Shown here one piece after another: positions 13,026-25,409 of a stretch of 64,000 bases of DNA; position 1 is the first letter of the stretch, and each line of letters opens with the position of its first letter. Source of the DNA: Umbelopsis ramanniana AG (lineage: Eukaryota; Mucoromycota; Umbelopsidomycetes; Umbelopsidales; Umbelopsidaceae); contig NW_026252108.1 of NCBI RefSeq assembly GCF_025399195.1, forward strand, positions 124,001-188,000, read 5' to 3'. Position numbers and translations under genes: made by a program. The notes below the pieces were generated by a model that saw nothing but the letters and a program-made list of their open reading frames with translations, made no database searches and had not been told where the DNA came from.

Positions 13026-16000
13026 CTACTGTTTAATTGGTGGCATAGCTCGTTGAGATAATGAATGTAGGTGGTGCTTTCCGTCACAGCATTGTCGAAC
13101 ATCTTCATGGGACTCGCAGTCTGACTCACAATGTTCATGGTCTTCCTCTAAAGATGGTTTCACCTCTCGACGAGCTTCTTGTGTAAAAGATGCTTCGTCT
13201 GCTGGTCGACTGCGGCTGAACAGTGACTGCATTCGCTGGAAGCTTGGCTTCCTTGGCAGTCTAGTAGACTGTGTTCGTTGTACAGATTCTATGGATGAAA
13301 CCGTCGATGGTTGCTCTATGGCCGGTCGATCCAAAAGGTAGGATAGCGACTATATCATATGACATTGGGCAGAAACAAATAATGGTGTGTCAATATACAT
13401 TGATTACTTTGTGAATATTAGTCCCACACATACCTTATACCACAAGGCATGTCTTTCCATATCAGGAGCAGTGAGTTTCAGCTCTCGGTTGGGTGTCTTG
13501 ATTAGTAAACTCGCGGATGTATCGTTGAGTACACCTCGGTTAGGAACAGACATAACCGCTTCAACATAGGCTAACAAAAAAAAAAAAAAAGCATCAGCGT
13601 TTGGCCATGATGATCAGAACATAAGTGTGTGCATTATTTCCACTTACCACTCTTTGCAAGAGCCTCACTGCCATCAACACCTGGTTCGATGGCACTCCAG
13701 TAGAGTGTGCGAGTATAAGGATGAACCCAGAAGAATCGCCGATGTCGGTGCTCAGAGATGCCACCACCAACAGTGCGTCTAGTATATTTCCATAACCAGT
13801 CGCCGATCATGGTTTTGGTGATCGCCGTGATAACGCTCAGACTTGAAGGAGTCGATGGTGAATTATATAAGCTCATGCTACTTTGTGAAATCAGAGACGG
13901 TTTGCGTTGCAAAGAATGTTCAGACAGACTTTCTACTCGTGAGGATGTCATGCTGCTACTGGATGAATCGACAAGTGATTTTTTGCGAATAATGACATGA
14001 CCATATTCGTCTTTCCTCGTTTTCTCTTGTGCAAAGTCTTGTACTGAGTCGGATGGACGTAAGGACGATATTGAGGGAGATGATCGAATGCTCTTGTTTT
14101 TCAGAGGTATGGGGGTTGAAACACTGGGCTTTGGTGTAGGGGTGACATGCATCTTCGGAGTCACCGGCGGCTTTTGGGTCTTTGCGATGAGCATGGGCGA
14201 TGGTGGTCTCTCTGGTCGTGGCGGTGCGTTAAGGAATGCCATAGACGAGCCTTGGAGAAGACGTTTTTGTTCCCAGGCCAATCGTTGAGATGCGTGCTGT
14301 GCCTTGTCTTTTGACATGGCGTTCGCTAGATAGGCTGTTGCTAGAGCCTCCGCCTCCTTCCTAGTCACCATATCCTCGCCATTTGGACCTGCCACATAGT
14401 TGGTGGAATGTATGTCGGAGGGGAAGAAGCTGCTTATGGGACTTGTTGCCGTGTCGACAGTGTCTACTTCAACATGCAGGTCAACGGTTGGCGTCGCTAA
14501 GGGGGTAGACTCGCTACTTGTATGATCTTCCATAGTAACTTGTACACTGGCATCTACAGGCGGGGGAGTGTTGATGGCTTCTTTTTTGGCCATTGTCTCC
14601 ATCATGTCATTCACCGTCAGTACTCCCTTGTCACTTTGCTGATCTTCCATGTCAATGTCCACGCTATAGTCTATTTCTGATCTTTTTGGTAAAGAGTCAG
14701 CTGGTGTGATGTGAAGTGATAGATCAGGTGTGGTGCCCCACTGTGAGCTTGCTCCAAACATGTCTTCGGGTGATTCAACATGTAAACTGGATGTATCCAG
14801 AGAGCGATCATTGTGAATGCTGTATGCTGTAGTTTTCAGCTTTAGTTGACCATATTCGACATTAGCGACCTCGCCGTGATTGTCGATATGTTGCTGAGCG
14901 ATGGTATCGAAAGCGTTTGCTTGCGCACTCGTTTGAACCGCTATGCTACCAGAATCTGCAGGCGGAGCATCCAATGGGTCTAAAGCCGAAGTGCTCAACT
15001 TTCTTTGTCTTGGCACTGCGCTTAGCGGTTCCATAGTTGTTGTACTCAGCGTTCGCTGTCTTGGGGTCGGGTGGGCCACATCAAGAGTTTCCCAATGCGT
15101 TTGAAGAGCAGCATTTTTTGCTTCTGCAGGTGCAGCACTCAAAGGTGTCATATTTGAGGTGCTGAGCGTCCTCTGTCTTTGAGACGGCAGTTCCAAGTCG
15201 TGGGTTTGTACATTCGTTTGAGCCTCAGATTCGGCATTAGTTTGTGTACCAATCTGCATGCTACTCTTCATATCAGTCTGCATGGCAGTTTGGAGAGTGA
15301 CAATAGTGGTTTCCGCTGGAGGAATGTTCAGTGGTTCAATGGATGAGGTACTGAGGGCTCTTTCTCTAGGAACAGCAATCTTCACGCCAAGAGTTTGTGC
15401 ATCGGTTTGTGTGCCACTTTGCAGAGCGACAGTATGGGATTCTATAGGTACTGCGCTCAATGGCTCCATACTTGATGTACTGAGCGTTCTCTGTCGAGAG
15501 ATTGGCATGATCATGACACCAAGAGTATCTGCATCAGTTTGTGTACCACTTTGCAGAGTCACGGCCATTGATTCGACGGGCATAGCACTCAATGGCTCCA
15601 TGCTTGATGTGCTGAGAGTACGTTGTCTCGGCATGCTTATCACACCAAGCGTATATGCATCAGTTTGTGTACCGTTTTGCATAGTGACAGCATTCGATTC
15701 CGTGGGAACTGCGCTCAATGGCTCCATGGTTGAGGTACTGAGAGTTCGCTGTCTAGGAAGCGGCATGGTCATCACGCCGAGTGCATCCGTTTGGGTACCA
15801 TTTTGCATGGCGACACTATTCGATTCTATGGGCATTGCGCTCAACGGTTCCATACTTGAAGTACTGAGAGTGCGCTGTCTAGGAATCATTACGACACCAA
15901 GAGCATTTGCATCAGTTTGCGTACCGTTTTGCATAGTAACAGCATTCGATTCACTTGGAACAGCGCTCAAGGGCACCATGTTTGAGGTACTGAGAGTTCT

Positions 16001-18516
16001 TTGTCTTGGGAACGGCATCATCATCACACCAAGAGCATTTGCGTCAGTTTGCGTGCCATTTTGGAGGGTGACCATACTTTTGTCTTCAGGGACAGCACTT
16101 AGAGGTTCTAAACTTGCCGTACTCAAAGTTCTTTGTCTCGGGAGCGGTATATTCATTTCAAGTTTCTGGGCATCAGTTTGTGTACCCATTTGCGTAACGT
16201 ATGCGGAGCCTGTCTGCGTGCCAGCTTGAAGAGCGACAATATTCGCTTCAATGGGAGGAAGATTCATAAGTTCCATCGCCGAGGTACTGAGCGTTCTTTG
16301 CCTGGGGACTGTTTGTGTAGCAATATGCTGTGTGGGGGTGGTATACTCGACAGGAGGAACATCCAGCGGCTCTACACTAGAAACACTGAGTGTCCTTTGA
16401 CGTGGTTCCACGTTAAACTCGTGAACTTGGAGATGACGCATATCTAACATCCTTTGACTTTCGATAGGCGGTATAACATCAACTAACTGTGTTGTCGTTT
16501 GAGAAGCTGATGCTGTTGCTGGTGGCATATTCAAAGGCTCCAATATGGAAGTACTGAGAGTTCTCTGAGGCATAGGTGACACAGGTGTTTGACAATAGGC
16601 GTTGTTCATTTCGGCAGGAGCAGCCCCCAGCGGCTTCAATATAGATGTACTGAATGACCTTTCAGGAGAAATATCCACACGTAATGCTTGATCCTGAACA
16701 TTGACTGTTTCTGTAAACAAAAATCGACATGTTTAGTTTGAAAGGCAAGCCCTTGATGGCATCAAATCACTGTTTACCTGTTGATTGTACCATTGTTTGC
16801 TTATCAGGTGTCATGATGGCTGGAGCTAATTGCTCCTGCAAAGTCAGACTATTGGCTAATTCGGATCCTAACGATTGCATCTCTTTGTCGCCATTCATAT
16901 AACTGATATCCATTGCGTCTGGATCCAACGACTTTTCCGATGCGGAATCATCCATTGTATCGTCCCAGTCCGGTTCAGCTGCCTGGCTGCTAGAAGGCCC
17001 TGTCGATACATCATCTAGATTCAAGTCGGCTCCGGTACCGGTTGAGATCGTTGTGGTTTTGGTACCTGCTGGTTTGGTATGTTTTGAAGTCTTCCTTTCT
17101 ATTCTCTTTTGAGCTTTCGTTCGACTCTTGCCTAATGCATTGAGATTGCTGACCTCATGCTGAAGATTTTCCACAGTTTCTTGGCTATCTGATAATAGCT
17201 TTGTCAATTCGTGCTTTTCCTGCTTCTCCTTTTGTAACGACGTACGTAGATTGTTGATCATTCGATGAGCATGGGTCAATGATTGCTTTGCGGTTGTCAA
17301 CTCTAATTGTTGATTGCTGCTTTTGATTGGCGTGGAGGTTGAAGCCTGAGGCGTAACGTCTTGGAGTTTACGGTGCAAACCAGGCTTTTCATCTCGGTTG
17401 GTACCGTCGTTGGAGATGGATCGTATGGAGAGTTTGGTGCGTTGAATATCCAATTCACTATCGAGAGATTGGACTTTCTCCTTGAAAGTCATATTCTCTC
17501 GCTGAAGATTCGCAATGGTTCTTTTCAAAGCCTGTATATCTTGCTCATGGCGCAATTTTGTACTTTCCGATGCCACGGCCCACTTCTCCGCTTGGGTTTT
17601 TAACGCGTCATTCTGCTCAGACATCAATCGCAGCTGTTTCGTCAATCGAGCATTTTCAATTTTTGACTTATTGACAAACTGGTTACTCTCTGCAAGGCTG
17701 GTTTGTAACTCCTCGTTTGTGACCTCCAAGCCCCAGTTTTGCTCCTTGTAGCGTTCTAAAATAACCCAAGTCGGCATTAGCTACTATCTCGCGATATTTC
17801 GTCAACGAACGATGACAACGCACCTTCACTTTCCTCCTTCTGCTTCAAGTGCTTCATCAACATTTCAGTAGTTCGCTCATCGTCTGATTTGACGATATGC
17901 AATTGCTTGATGATTTCTTCCTTATTCTGCAACGCAGCTTGCAGTTTGCGGACTTCTATGAGTAGGCCTTGACCTATTTCGGTAGCAAACTCGATGTCGG
18001 TATTGCGTTTACTACCACCGGGAACTTTAGATCTTCGTTTAGTCGGCGTTGACGTATTGATAGATGAAGGAAGCAGGCTAGTAGAGCTATTGCCGAAGAA
18101 TCTAGGCGTGGGCAGAGGAGTGCCTTGTACTGACTTTGAAAATAAACATGAGCCCATTACACATACTAGGTGATTCCCCAAACTGTAGTGTAGCCCAATC
18201 TTACCTTGACAGCACTGAGTTCTCGCTCCAAAGACTCTAGCTTCATACGATCCTCCTTGTCGAGTTCTCCAAGATCGTCCATTTGCTCTAGATCGTGTAG
18301 ACGTTCTTTAATTTGATTGATTTGACGTTGCAAAACATTTCGACTGATTCCTCCTCCACTGAGCTCGCCGAGTAGTCGTTCTTTTCCTTCTAGTTGTTTG
18401 ACAAGTTCTATTTTGATGGTTTCCACGTTCAAATTCGAAAAGGATACGGGTACTTCGGGACCAAAGTCCATTAAAACAGCTTTGGTATCGTCTGCTAAAG
18501 CGGAAGCACTCGTCAT
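13026..18516 (-). CDS. num1: Num1/ApsA/Mcp5-like cortical anchor with C-terminal PH domain
   Basis: Six exons: 18205-18516, 17824-18133, 16778-17755, 13648-16710, 13434-13570 and 13026-13349; 1707 residues. Order: coiled coil (about 30-480), acidic linker, a repeat array (about 550-1120), disordered Ser/Thr-rich region, then a PH domain (about 1500-1625) containing IGDWLWKYTRR, HRRFFWVHPYTRTLYW and the last helix ELKLTAPDMERHALWYKSL. This PH form is the Mcp5/Num1 type, which binds plasma-membrane phosphoinositides. In yeasts such proteins anchor dynein and mitochondria to the cortex. The start is the ATG at 18516; the 68-nt intron 2 uses GTGCGT. The PH domain is split over three exons, all in frame. 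The repeat array is unlike the Num1 repeats of budding yeast and carries TQT motifs (see repeat entry). A short Cys/His-rich tail follows the PH domain. Confidence 0.85.
14950..16665 (-). repeat. Coding tandem repeat array with TQT and RxRxxS motifs
   Basis: Inside the Num1-like gene, about 14 degenerate copies of a block PRQRTLSTSSMEPLSAVP occur at intervals of mostly 38-46 residues. Between most copies sits a spacer such as LQSGTQTDAQTLGV. Ten exact TQT triplets were counted (ATQTV once, GTQTG once, GTQTD seven times, GTQTN once). The middle units (about 15,380-16,060) are nearly identical and the outer ones are diverged, the pattern expected of a recently expanded array. The plus strand stays open through the array because of the repeat composition. 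Confidence 0.9.
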
Positions 18517-19799
18517 GGGTACAATGGCACGGTGGTGCAATGTATAAATTAAAGGATTAAGGAAAGGAAATGACAGATGAAAGAAGGGAGTGGTTGGGTC
18601 TGACCAGGGAGCTTAACGCCAGTCAGGGATCACGCTGCGAAGAAATCACTTGTCAGAAATTTGAAAGATAGACTTTTGAATGGAAAATTCAAGGAGCTTT
18701 TCAGCAGGCAAATCTGATTACTTCTCCTTGGCCTATAAAAAAAGAAATTCCATCTACCTCGCCGTTCTTTGTTCTTCAGCGACCTTTTATTATTATTGCC
18801 ACGGCGCGATAATTTTCACTGTCATCTTTCATCGTTAAATTCTGTGTTGCATCCAAAAATAAACTTGACTTAATTTCTGTTACACTCCTCCACGAGCTTA
18901 TTGCAACACTGAAAAGGAGTGTGAAGGTGTTGCTACACCCAAATCACCCAAAATCTCCTTAACATGTTGAAAGGGCTGCCAGGTTCGCCTACCCTTATAT
19001 GCCCTTCTTTACCTATTCAGTTGCCCCTGGTTTTTACCAACAGTGAATTTCTTAGTGGCGCAGCTTGAAATAAGGACGGAGATCGCCCATCTGCTTGGGC
19101 ATGGAGTATAAGGGCTGTAATCGGCATTCTGATTATAACAGCTTTCCCAAGCTTTGTGTCTGTTTAATTAGTCTGACTTCAAGTTACAAGGACAAATGAA
19201 TGTCACATTATGTTAATGCAGGGCGCATAAGCCGCAGCAGAGGAACATCAATATATGTTAGCCGACGATACTAATGTTTATTTCAAGAGAGTCAGATACG
19301 GTAATATGAACGAACCAAGGAAAAGACCATTACCAGCCACCTCCTGTATGGCGCAATGTGTCGATGTAGATGTGCTACTTTATACCTCATAGATAACTTT
19401 GAGTTCACGGAAAGGAAATTAGACACAGAGTACGTTATACGTACATTGGAACCTAGTTCCAAGTCATTTGTTGGCCTTGACTAGATTTGGTAGAAGTTGT
19501 GGCTCAGGTCGTGTTGGAATGGTTCTGCTCATTAAATCAACTGTTCTGTGTCTTCTCTGTCCCCTAGAACAATGTAGATGTGGATTGATTAGACGGATGT
19601 AACATGCATGAACACTACAGAATCCCGATAAGATGGCCACCCATGGTTGGAATATGTTATACAGGCATTTTTATTGATAAGTGTGGATGTTTTTTTTTAA
19701 TATCTCTGGTGGTATAGAGGTCACGATGTTTAGTTTGACCTATGCAGAATAGGAAGGAATAGGCAGTCGGTGGTGGGATGGGCTCGAACAGAGAGCGTT
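18517..19799. other. Intergenic, no gene seen
   Basis: It includes the promoter of the Num1-like gene at the left end and the 3' side of the small secreted protein gene at the right. The six frames show no ORF with a plausible product, and no tRNA fold was recognised. Confidence 0.6.
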
Positions 19800-20123
19800 T
19801 TAATATTGGCACCGGACAGCAGCTTGATTCATAAATAAAGCATCCGACAAGTCTTCAATGTAAGTGCTGTTCATGTTGTATGTTGCACCGACGCATCCAC
19901 TGTTGAAGTAAAATATACATCCAGCTTCGTCGTCGACCCAACCGCTCTGCATGAGATTCTTGATATCAGCAAAGAAGTTACAGCAGTTGAATGGCTCGCA
20001 GCTATGTTTGAAACAGCTGGTTCCGTTTCGGCCAAAGCAGGCCGCAAAGCTGCCAGCCTTCACTTGGTATACCAGAGACAGGATGTATATCAGCGAAAAA
20101 ATGAACAAGGTTGAAGGTTTCAT
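19800..20123 (-). CDS. Small secreted cysteine-rich protein, possibly beta/gamma-crystallin-like
   Basis: A single-exon ORF of 107 residues starting at the ATG that gives MKPSTLFIFSLIYILSLVYQ. This is a clear signal peptide, with likely cleavage after VKA (about residue 23). The mature part has eight cysteines, including a CC pair, and two N-glycosylation sequons (NGT, NST). The C-terminal pattern (AGCIFYFNSGCVGATYN then AAVRC) resembles a single beta/gamma-crystallin-type motif found in small fungal secreted proteins; this likeness is by eye only. No known effector or enzyme was recognised. The 462 bp between it and Rax2 hold nothing obvious. An extra exon cannot be ruled out. Confidence 0.6.
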   Translation of the reverse strand: MKPSTLFIFSLIYILSLVYQVKAGSFAACFGRNGTSCFKHSCEPFNCCNFFADIKNLMQSGWVDDEAGCIFYFNSGCVGATYNMNSTYIEDLSDALFMNQAAVRCQY

Positions 20124-20585
20124 GGGAAATACATGCAAAGAAGAAAAAGAAATGTTCGAAACAGGGAACTATTTTCCTCTTGAACATTTCCAGGTAAAAA
20201 AAGAAAAAGCCTACCGTGCTGCTATGGTAGTACTGTGCAACATGAAAAAATTGGATGTGTAACTCATAGCAACGGTCTTTTGTGGCCGGCAATGCCGTGT
20301 TTGCACACTGCATAACTGCTGAAATCAATTTAGGGATATATGTATGGTTTTAATGTTGGGAATTGGGTCCAAAAAGATCTCGTCTTGTTGAAAATGAGAA
20401 CTGTGCTGAAACACTGAATGAAAATGGTACATAATCTATGCTGATTTTTGAAAGGAATACACCACTTGGGACGAGTAATACATGCAATGATACTATTTAC
20501 TAGAATTAAAAGAAAGGGGTAGGCGAAATACAGTAATTACGTGGGGCAGAGTGGCTGCATAGGATTTGCAAGCCTATCATATCAT

Positions 20586-23500
20586 TTAAAATATGCCTTG
20601 TTGACGGAAATAAAGAACTCCCATGCCTGCACCTACGCCTACAAAAATGAGCCCCAACGATCCTGCGATGGCTACCAAGATAACCAATGGCGCGGGAGTA
20701 TGATCTGGTGTGGATGTTGATATTGAGTAAGTCAATGGTTCCGCAAGGATATCAGAAACAGGTATGACAGATGGTCAAGGGTACTTACGGGTAGTGGTAT
20801 AATTGATTGATTGGGCTTTGTAAAATATTTGCTTGATAGTACCGGGCTTGCCAGTTTGAGTGGTAGAAAGAATAGTAGGGTACCAGGTAGCTCCATCAAA
20901 TAGCGCACTGCTAACGTTGCCGAATCCGACCAGCTCTAGTTGACCATTGACCATGAGCATAGTTTGAGATGCAGAAAGGAAGCTTTGATCATTGGGCGAT
21001 TGCATTGGAACAGCAAAAATTTGGTGTATTTGGGTAGATGGCCCAAGTTGAGTGTCTGTCAATAGAGTTCGTTAGCTGCTATTTCAATATCCCTTCAGTA
21101 TGCGTGGTGGTACCTACCAAAAACTGTCAGGTTGTTATTGCTGTAGACGCAAATATAGGATGAAAGATCCGATTTTCTAACACGCCAAAAGAAAAAAGTT
21201 TATAAAGGTCAAATTCATCAGTGCACGCTCTATGCAATCATTATATGCAAGATGTAAACTTACTGTCCGGCAAAGAAAATCTGATTAGCGACATCGTTGA
21301 CGAAGACGGTAGTGGCTGGACCAGGCAAGCTTGCGTTGAATGGAGACCAAACTTGTGACCCTGAGTCGAATGATGTAGCGTACACGGCCACTCCATTCAA
21401 AGTAAGGTTGCCTACGGCAATCCAGTTTGACTGATGAAGGATGGTATTAGTTGAAGTGAGCAAACACACACAATTCAACCTACGCCTCAATTGTACAGCA
21501 TCGCTAACTAAATACTTACATTGTAATAAGTAAAATCACTGATCTTGCCCTGAACCCCTGATCCCAATGACTGCCATTGTGCAGCTTGGACGTTCCAAGA
21601 ACAAATGTTGACGCAGCCAAGCGATCCAGCAGTGTCAAATCGTCCAGCAGCAACTATCGTGTTGTTATCAGTTGGGTTGACCTTGATGACGTTGACAGCA
21701 GGTGTATCGCCATTGCTCACTGACAATCTAACATTAGTCAACGGTATGGCATTCGACCAAAAATCGATTTATATCTCACCTGAGAATCCACCAGTTGCCA
21801 CTGCCTTTTGTTGTGCAACATTGTAAACCAAAAAGCTGCTGGATGAACCCGAGCTTAATGAAGCGTTGAAAGTTCCACCAATGAAAAGAAGATCGTTCAT
21901 GGCGGCTAACGATAAAACTTGGCCTTGGATAGGAACATTGATAGCTTTCCATGCACCATTCGAGAGGAGGGCAACGTTTTGAATACTTCCATTCAAAGAG
22001 AATGATCCACCAGCAGCAATGACTTCCCCTGAGCCTTGGTCCCAAATAACTCCAGTGTTCACAACGGCATTTGAGTTGGCAAACAAATTGGAGGGTGATG
22101 CAGTGATGGTTCCATTGGTGGCTAAAGCTGCATAGTCTGAAGTTTGGATTGACTGGGCTCCCAGGAAATTTCCAAGATAAATATCGCTATCGGATTTAGA
22201 CAAACCGTCGATGATACTACCAAGTAATAAATAGGATGGCTCAAACCAGGTCCCCGAAGTGATGTTGAAATGCATGTTATCGTATTGAACAGCATTGGTA
22301 GTGACATCTCTAAATTGCCCAGATACTGACAAAGTCTGATTATCGCCTGAGAGAGTCAGTGCTGTTACTGGTCCGTTCACACCCTAAGAAGGAATATTAG
22401 CAAGAGATGATGACGGTATGATATAGCATATATAGCCGTTCCAAAGACTTACAGGTGGAACAGCCGACCAGGTATTTCCTTGCAAATCGTATTTTCCAAA
22501 GTAGTTTATCGCTGGCGTCGTACCATTTGCAACGGTAGTGAAATTGCCACCAGCAAAAAGGGATGACCCACTGACAACAAGTGACGAGATTGAATTGTTG
22601 GACTGAATATTGCCAAGATTGCTATACTGAGCAGTTGCATATTGATATTTGACGAGGTTGCTACCGTTTTGAGAAAGTGTGCCGCCGATATACAGATCAC
22701 CCTGGCTGGCATACATGGCTCTCACAATCGAACCTGCAGCAAGTTGGTCTGGGAAGGGGATGGGAAATTGTCAGATTAGTATAGGCGTCTAGTAGCAAGG
22801 TAAAATTTTCAAAGAGAGAAGGCACATACTGGCAAGAGGTTTATACGAAGTCGTATTGCTGGTATAATTGGCCATACTGAATTCCAGAATACTGACAAGC
22901 GTAGAGCCAGTGCTGTTCTTCACCACCTCGATTGAATCCGCAACGATGCTGACAGTACCGCCTGTTGGGGCAACGGCATTTTTGGCTACTGATAACAAGA
23001 TGCTCGGGCGAAACAAATCAGATGTAGGCGATATCATGCCGGAATAAATCATTTGGCGCGCATCAGCTGTATTGTTTTGATCTAGAGTGACAACTGAAGT
23101 GTTTCCTGGCGATAGTGTTAAAGTCAAGTCAACTTGTGTGCGTTGACCACATGTACTGGTACCCACGCAGCCTGGCGTGGTGACAAAAAGCTGGTATAGA
23201 CCCATACTGGAAACGTATGGTTGGAATAAGATGGATGCATTGGCTGTCGTCAATTCGCTGGCTGGGAAAGTGCTGGTAAGGGCGTATTGGTAGGAACCTT
23301 GAACAAAGCATTCTTTCCAATTTCCTGTGGTGACGGTCACACCCTGTGGCGTATCAGAACAATTGGAAGAACTGGCGCCGTTACTTGCGTGAAGTATGTT
23401 ATCTGAAAGGGAGTTAATTTAATAAATATGAGTCGGGGTGCGATAAAATGGAAGCCAGTAAAACCAATCATAAGATTAGCTAAAAACCAACCTGATGTAA

Positions 23501-24764
23501 AAATTTCGACAAAAGAAAGGCCACCGCCGCAACCAAACCATGAAAATATTTCGATTCGCAAGCCCTGTGTAGGAAAAGAGTTGACCACTTGGAAATCTTG
23601 ATATGAAATCGACTTGTTGTGTGATAGTGAGCAATTTTGAGTACAAGTGACAGTTTGTTGAGTTGCTGGATCTGTATATGATAACTCATAATATGTATTG
23701 GAACCTAGAGCAAGGACGCTGAAATTCGACGGAGGGTTAATATACAGGTGCAGGCTTCATGATGGCTGCGGTTTCTTACTAACCCAAAATTGTCTGTGCC
23801 TCTTCCATCGTAAAACGTATTAGCCAGGCGGAATGTCTGCGGGGTCACAGTCTCTCCAAAATTGGCTTCCCAATAACCTGGTGTATCGTCTTCCAAGAGC
23901 CAAGTGTGATTATGTACATTGGATGTGCTGGTGGGACACGTTATGGAAGTAGGGTCGTTCCTCGTTGGATTTGAGGCAGTGTTTCCGCTACCTACAGACT
24001 ACGGGGGGAAAATAAGATGAGTGGGCCCAAATTTGGGAATAAATAAAATAACATTTGCTTTGCTACGCTTCGCTTGATCTTACCGATGGTGGGCTAAGGG
24101 GTACAGGTTGACTAATAGTGGTATTGCCGTATACGCCATCCATAGTGCTTTGAAATTGGCCAGCAAAAAAAATGGTGTTGGTCACTGGGTTGGGAGTAAT
24201 GGAGTAAACCGGACCATCCAGTGCTTTCCATGGCATTGGCGTCCAGGTGCCAGACCGCCACATCATGACACTTGTATTGAATGCACCTCCTACATAAACA
24301 GTCGATGATGCTGGATCACAGTATAGGGCGTATACAGGGCCATCCAATCCTGACTGCAGGGAGACTATGTTGCCTGTTTGTGTATCCAGTTTTGCAATAT
24401 TATTTGTTACAGTGTTATTTATAGTGGTGAAGGATCCCGCGAAATATACATCGTATGCGTTGTTGGTGCCTCCTTGTGGTAGTTTGCAAGCCGCATTGAG
24501 CGTTCCAGGAGTTGATATTATGCTTTCAAAGGTATCGTTGCTGCTCTTTGATAGTATTGTAGCTGAATTGACGTATAGAGATTCAAATTGGTGTGGGTTG
24601 CTGAATCGAGACAAGCCTGCAAAATCGCCAACGATTCCGAGTTGTTGAAAGGCGGACAAATCCAACCCGGGTATATGAGATGTATCAACGGATGAGGCCA
24701 CTGAACCCAGCAATGAGGCCAATGCCAGCCCCAGTAAGCTGATTTGATCGAGCCGTTTCCGCAT
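20586..24764 (-). CDS. rax2: Rax2, cortical polarity landmark protein
   Basis: Eleven exons: 24084-24764, 23784-23998, 23492-23718, 22830-23402, 22453-22748, 21780-22383, 21520-21719, 21264-21430, 21118-21176, 20789-21055 and 20586-20704; 1135 residues, close to yeast Rax2 (1220). The start at 24764 gives a signal peptide (LLGLALASLLGSVASS). The ectodomain has kelch/propeller-like strands of the form VYVGGAF, IFFAGQF, LFAGGNF and LFIGGTF, many N-glycosylation sites, and the Rax2 blocks WLLEDDTPGYWEANFG and YDGRGTDNFG. The last exon supplies a single membrane helix (APLVILVAIAGSLGLIFVGV) and a very short cytosolic tail. Rax2 marks sites of polarised growth and septation with a membrane partner. 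Exon 7 uses the acceptor at 21720; the AG eight bases upstream in the gene would bring in a stop. Confidence 0.92.
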
Positions 24765-25361
24765 GAAGGAGTGAAATGAAGGCAGCGGCGTGAAAAGAAT
24801 AGGGGGGTTAAGGGTCGCGGGCCGCCGGGACCTGAAAGCTATATTATGTTGAATTAATTTTGGCCAATCAAACGACAGTCCTGCCAAACCGGGCATCTTA
24901 CAAAACGTTTGTCATTGCCGAAGTTGGCCATCGAGTGGTGTGCGGTAGAGCAGTACACTGGAATGACGACCGACTGATAGTAAGCCGGTGTCACTGCTTG
25001 AACTATGTTGTTTTTGGGTATCTTGGATGTTCCATTCGTGGAGGCTACCCAAGTGCTTCTAGTCGAGGCAGCATCCGCTCAAAATAATTACCATGCTTCA
25101 TTTCGGCAGTGACAATGTAGCAAGCGTGGTGCTCAGAAACGCAGTGGTTGATACGTATTTTTTGGATGGTATCACTTTCGGTGAATATCCACGCGTTATG
25201 ATATATTGCGGTTCGGTTTCCTCGTCTTCTCTAGCCCTTGGTCTGACTCCTGCAGGGAAAACAGTAACAGATCAATTTTTTTTTCTCTGGTTTTGGGATG
25301 TGCCTCCTGCTCTCCTTTTTTCTATTTCGCTAGTGATGTGCTTGTCGGCTTGCTTGAGCGC

Positions 25362-25409
25362 TCTTGAAATCAAGTTTTTTTTTTTTTTGGTAGTTCTTGA
25401 AATCAAGTT
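25362..25409. repeat. 15-nt direct repeat flanking a poly-T tract
   Basis: TCTTGAAATCAAGTT occurs exactly at 25362-25376 and at 25395-25409, separated by a T-rich tract. Each copy is itself an interrupted palindrome (CTTGA/TCAAG). It could be local slippage or a remnant of an insertion footprint. Confidence 0.6.

Noticed and set aside
15258-16229. 323-codon plus-strand ORF across the Num1-like repeats
   Set aside because: It mirrors the tandem repeats of the real minus-strand gene; its periodic SVCVP pattern is the complement of GTQTD units.
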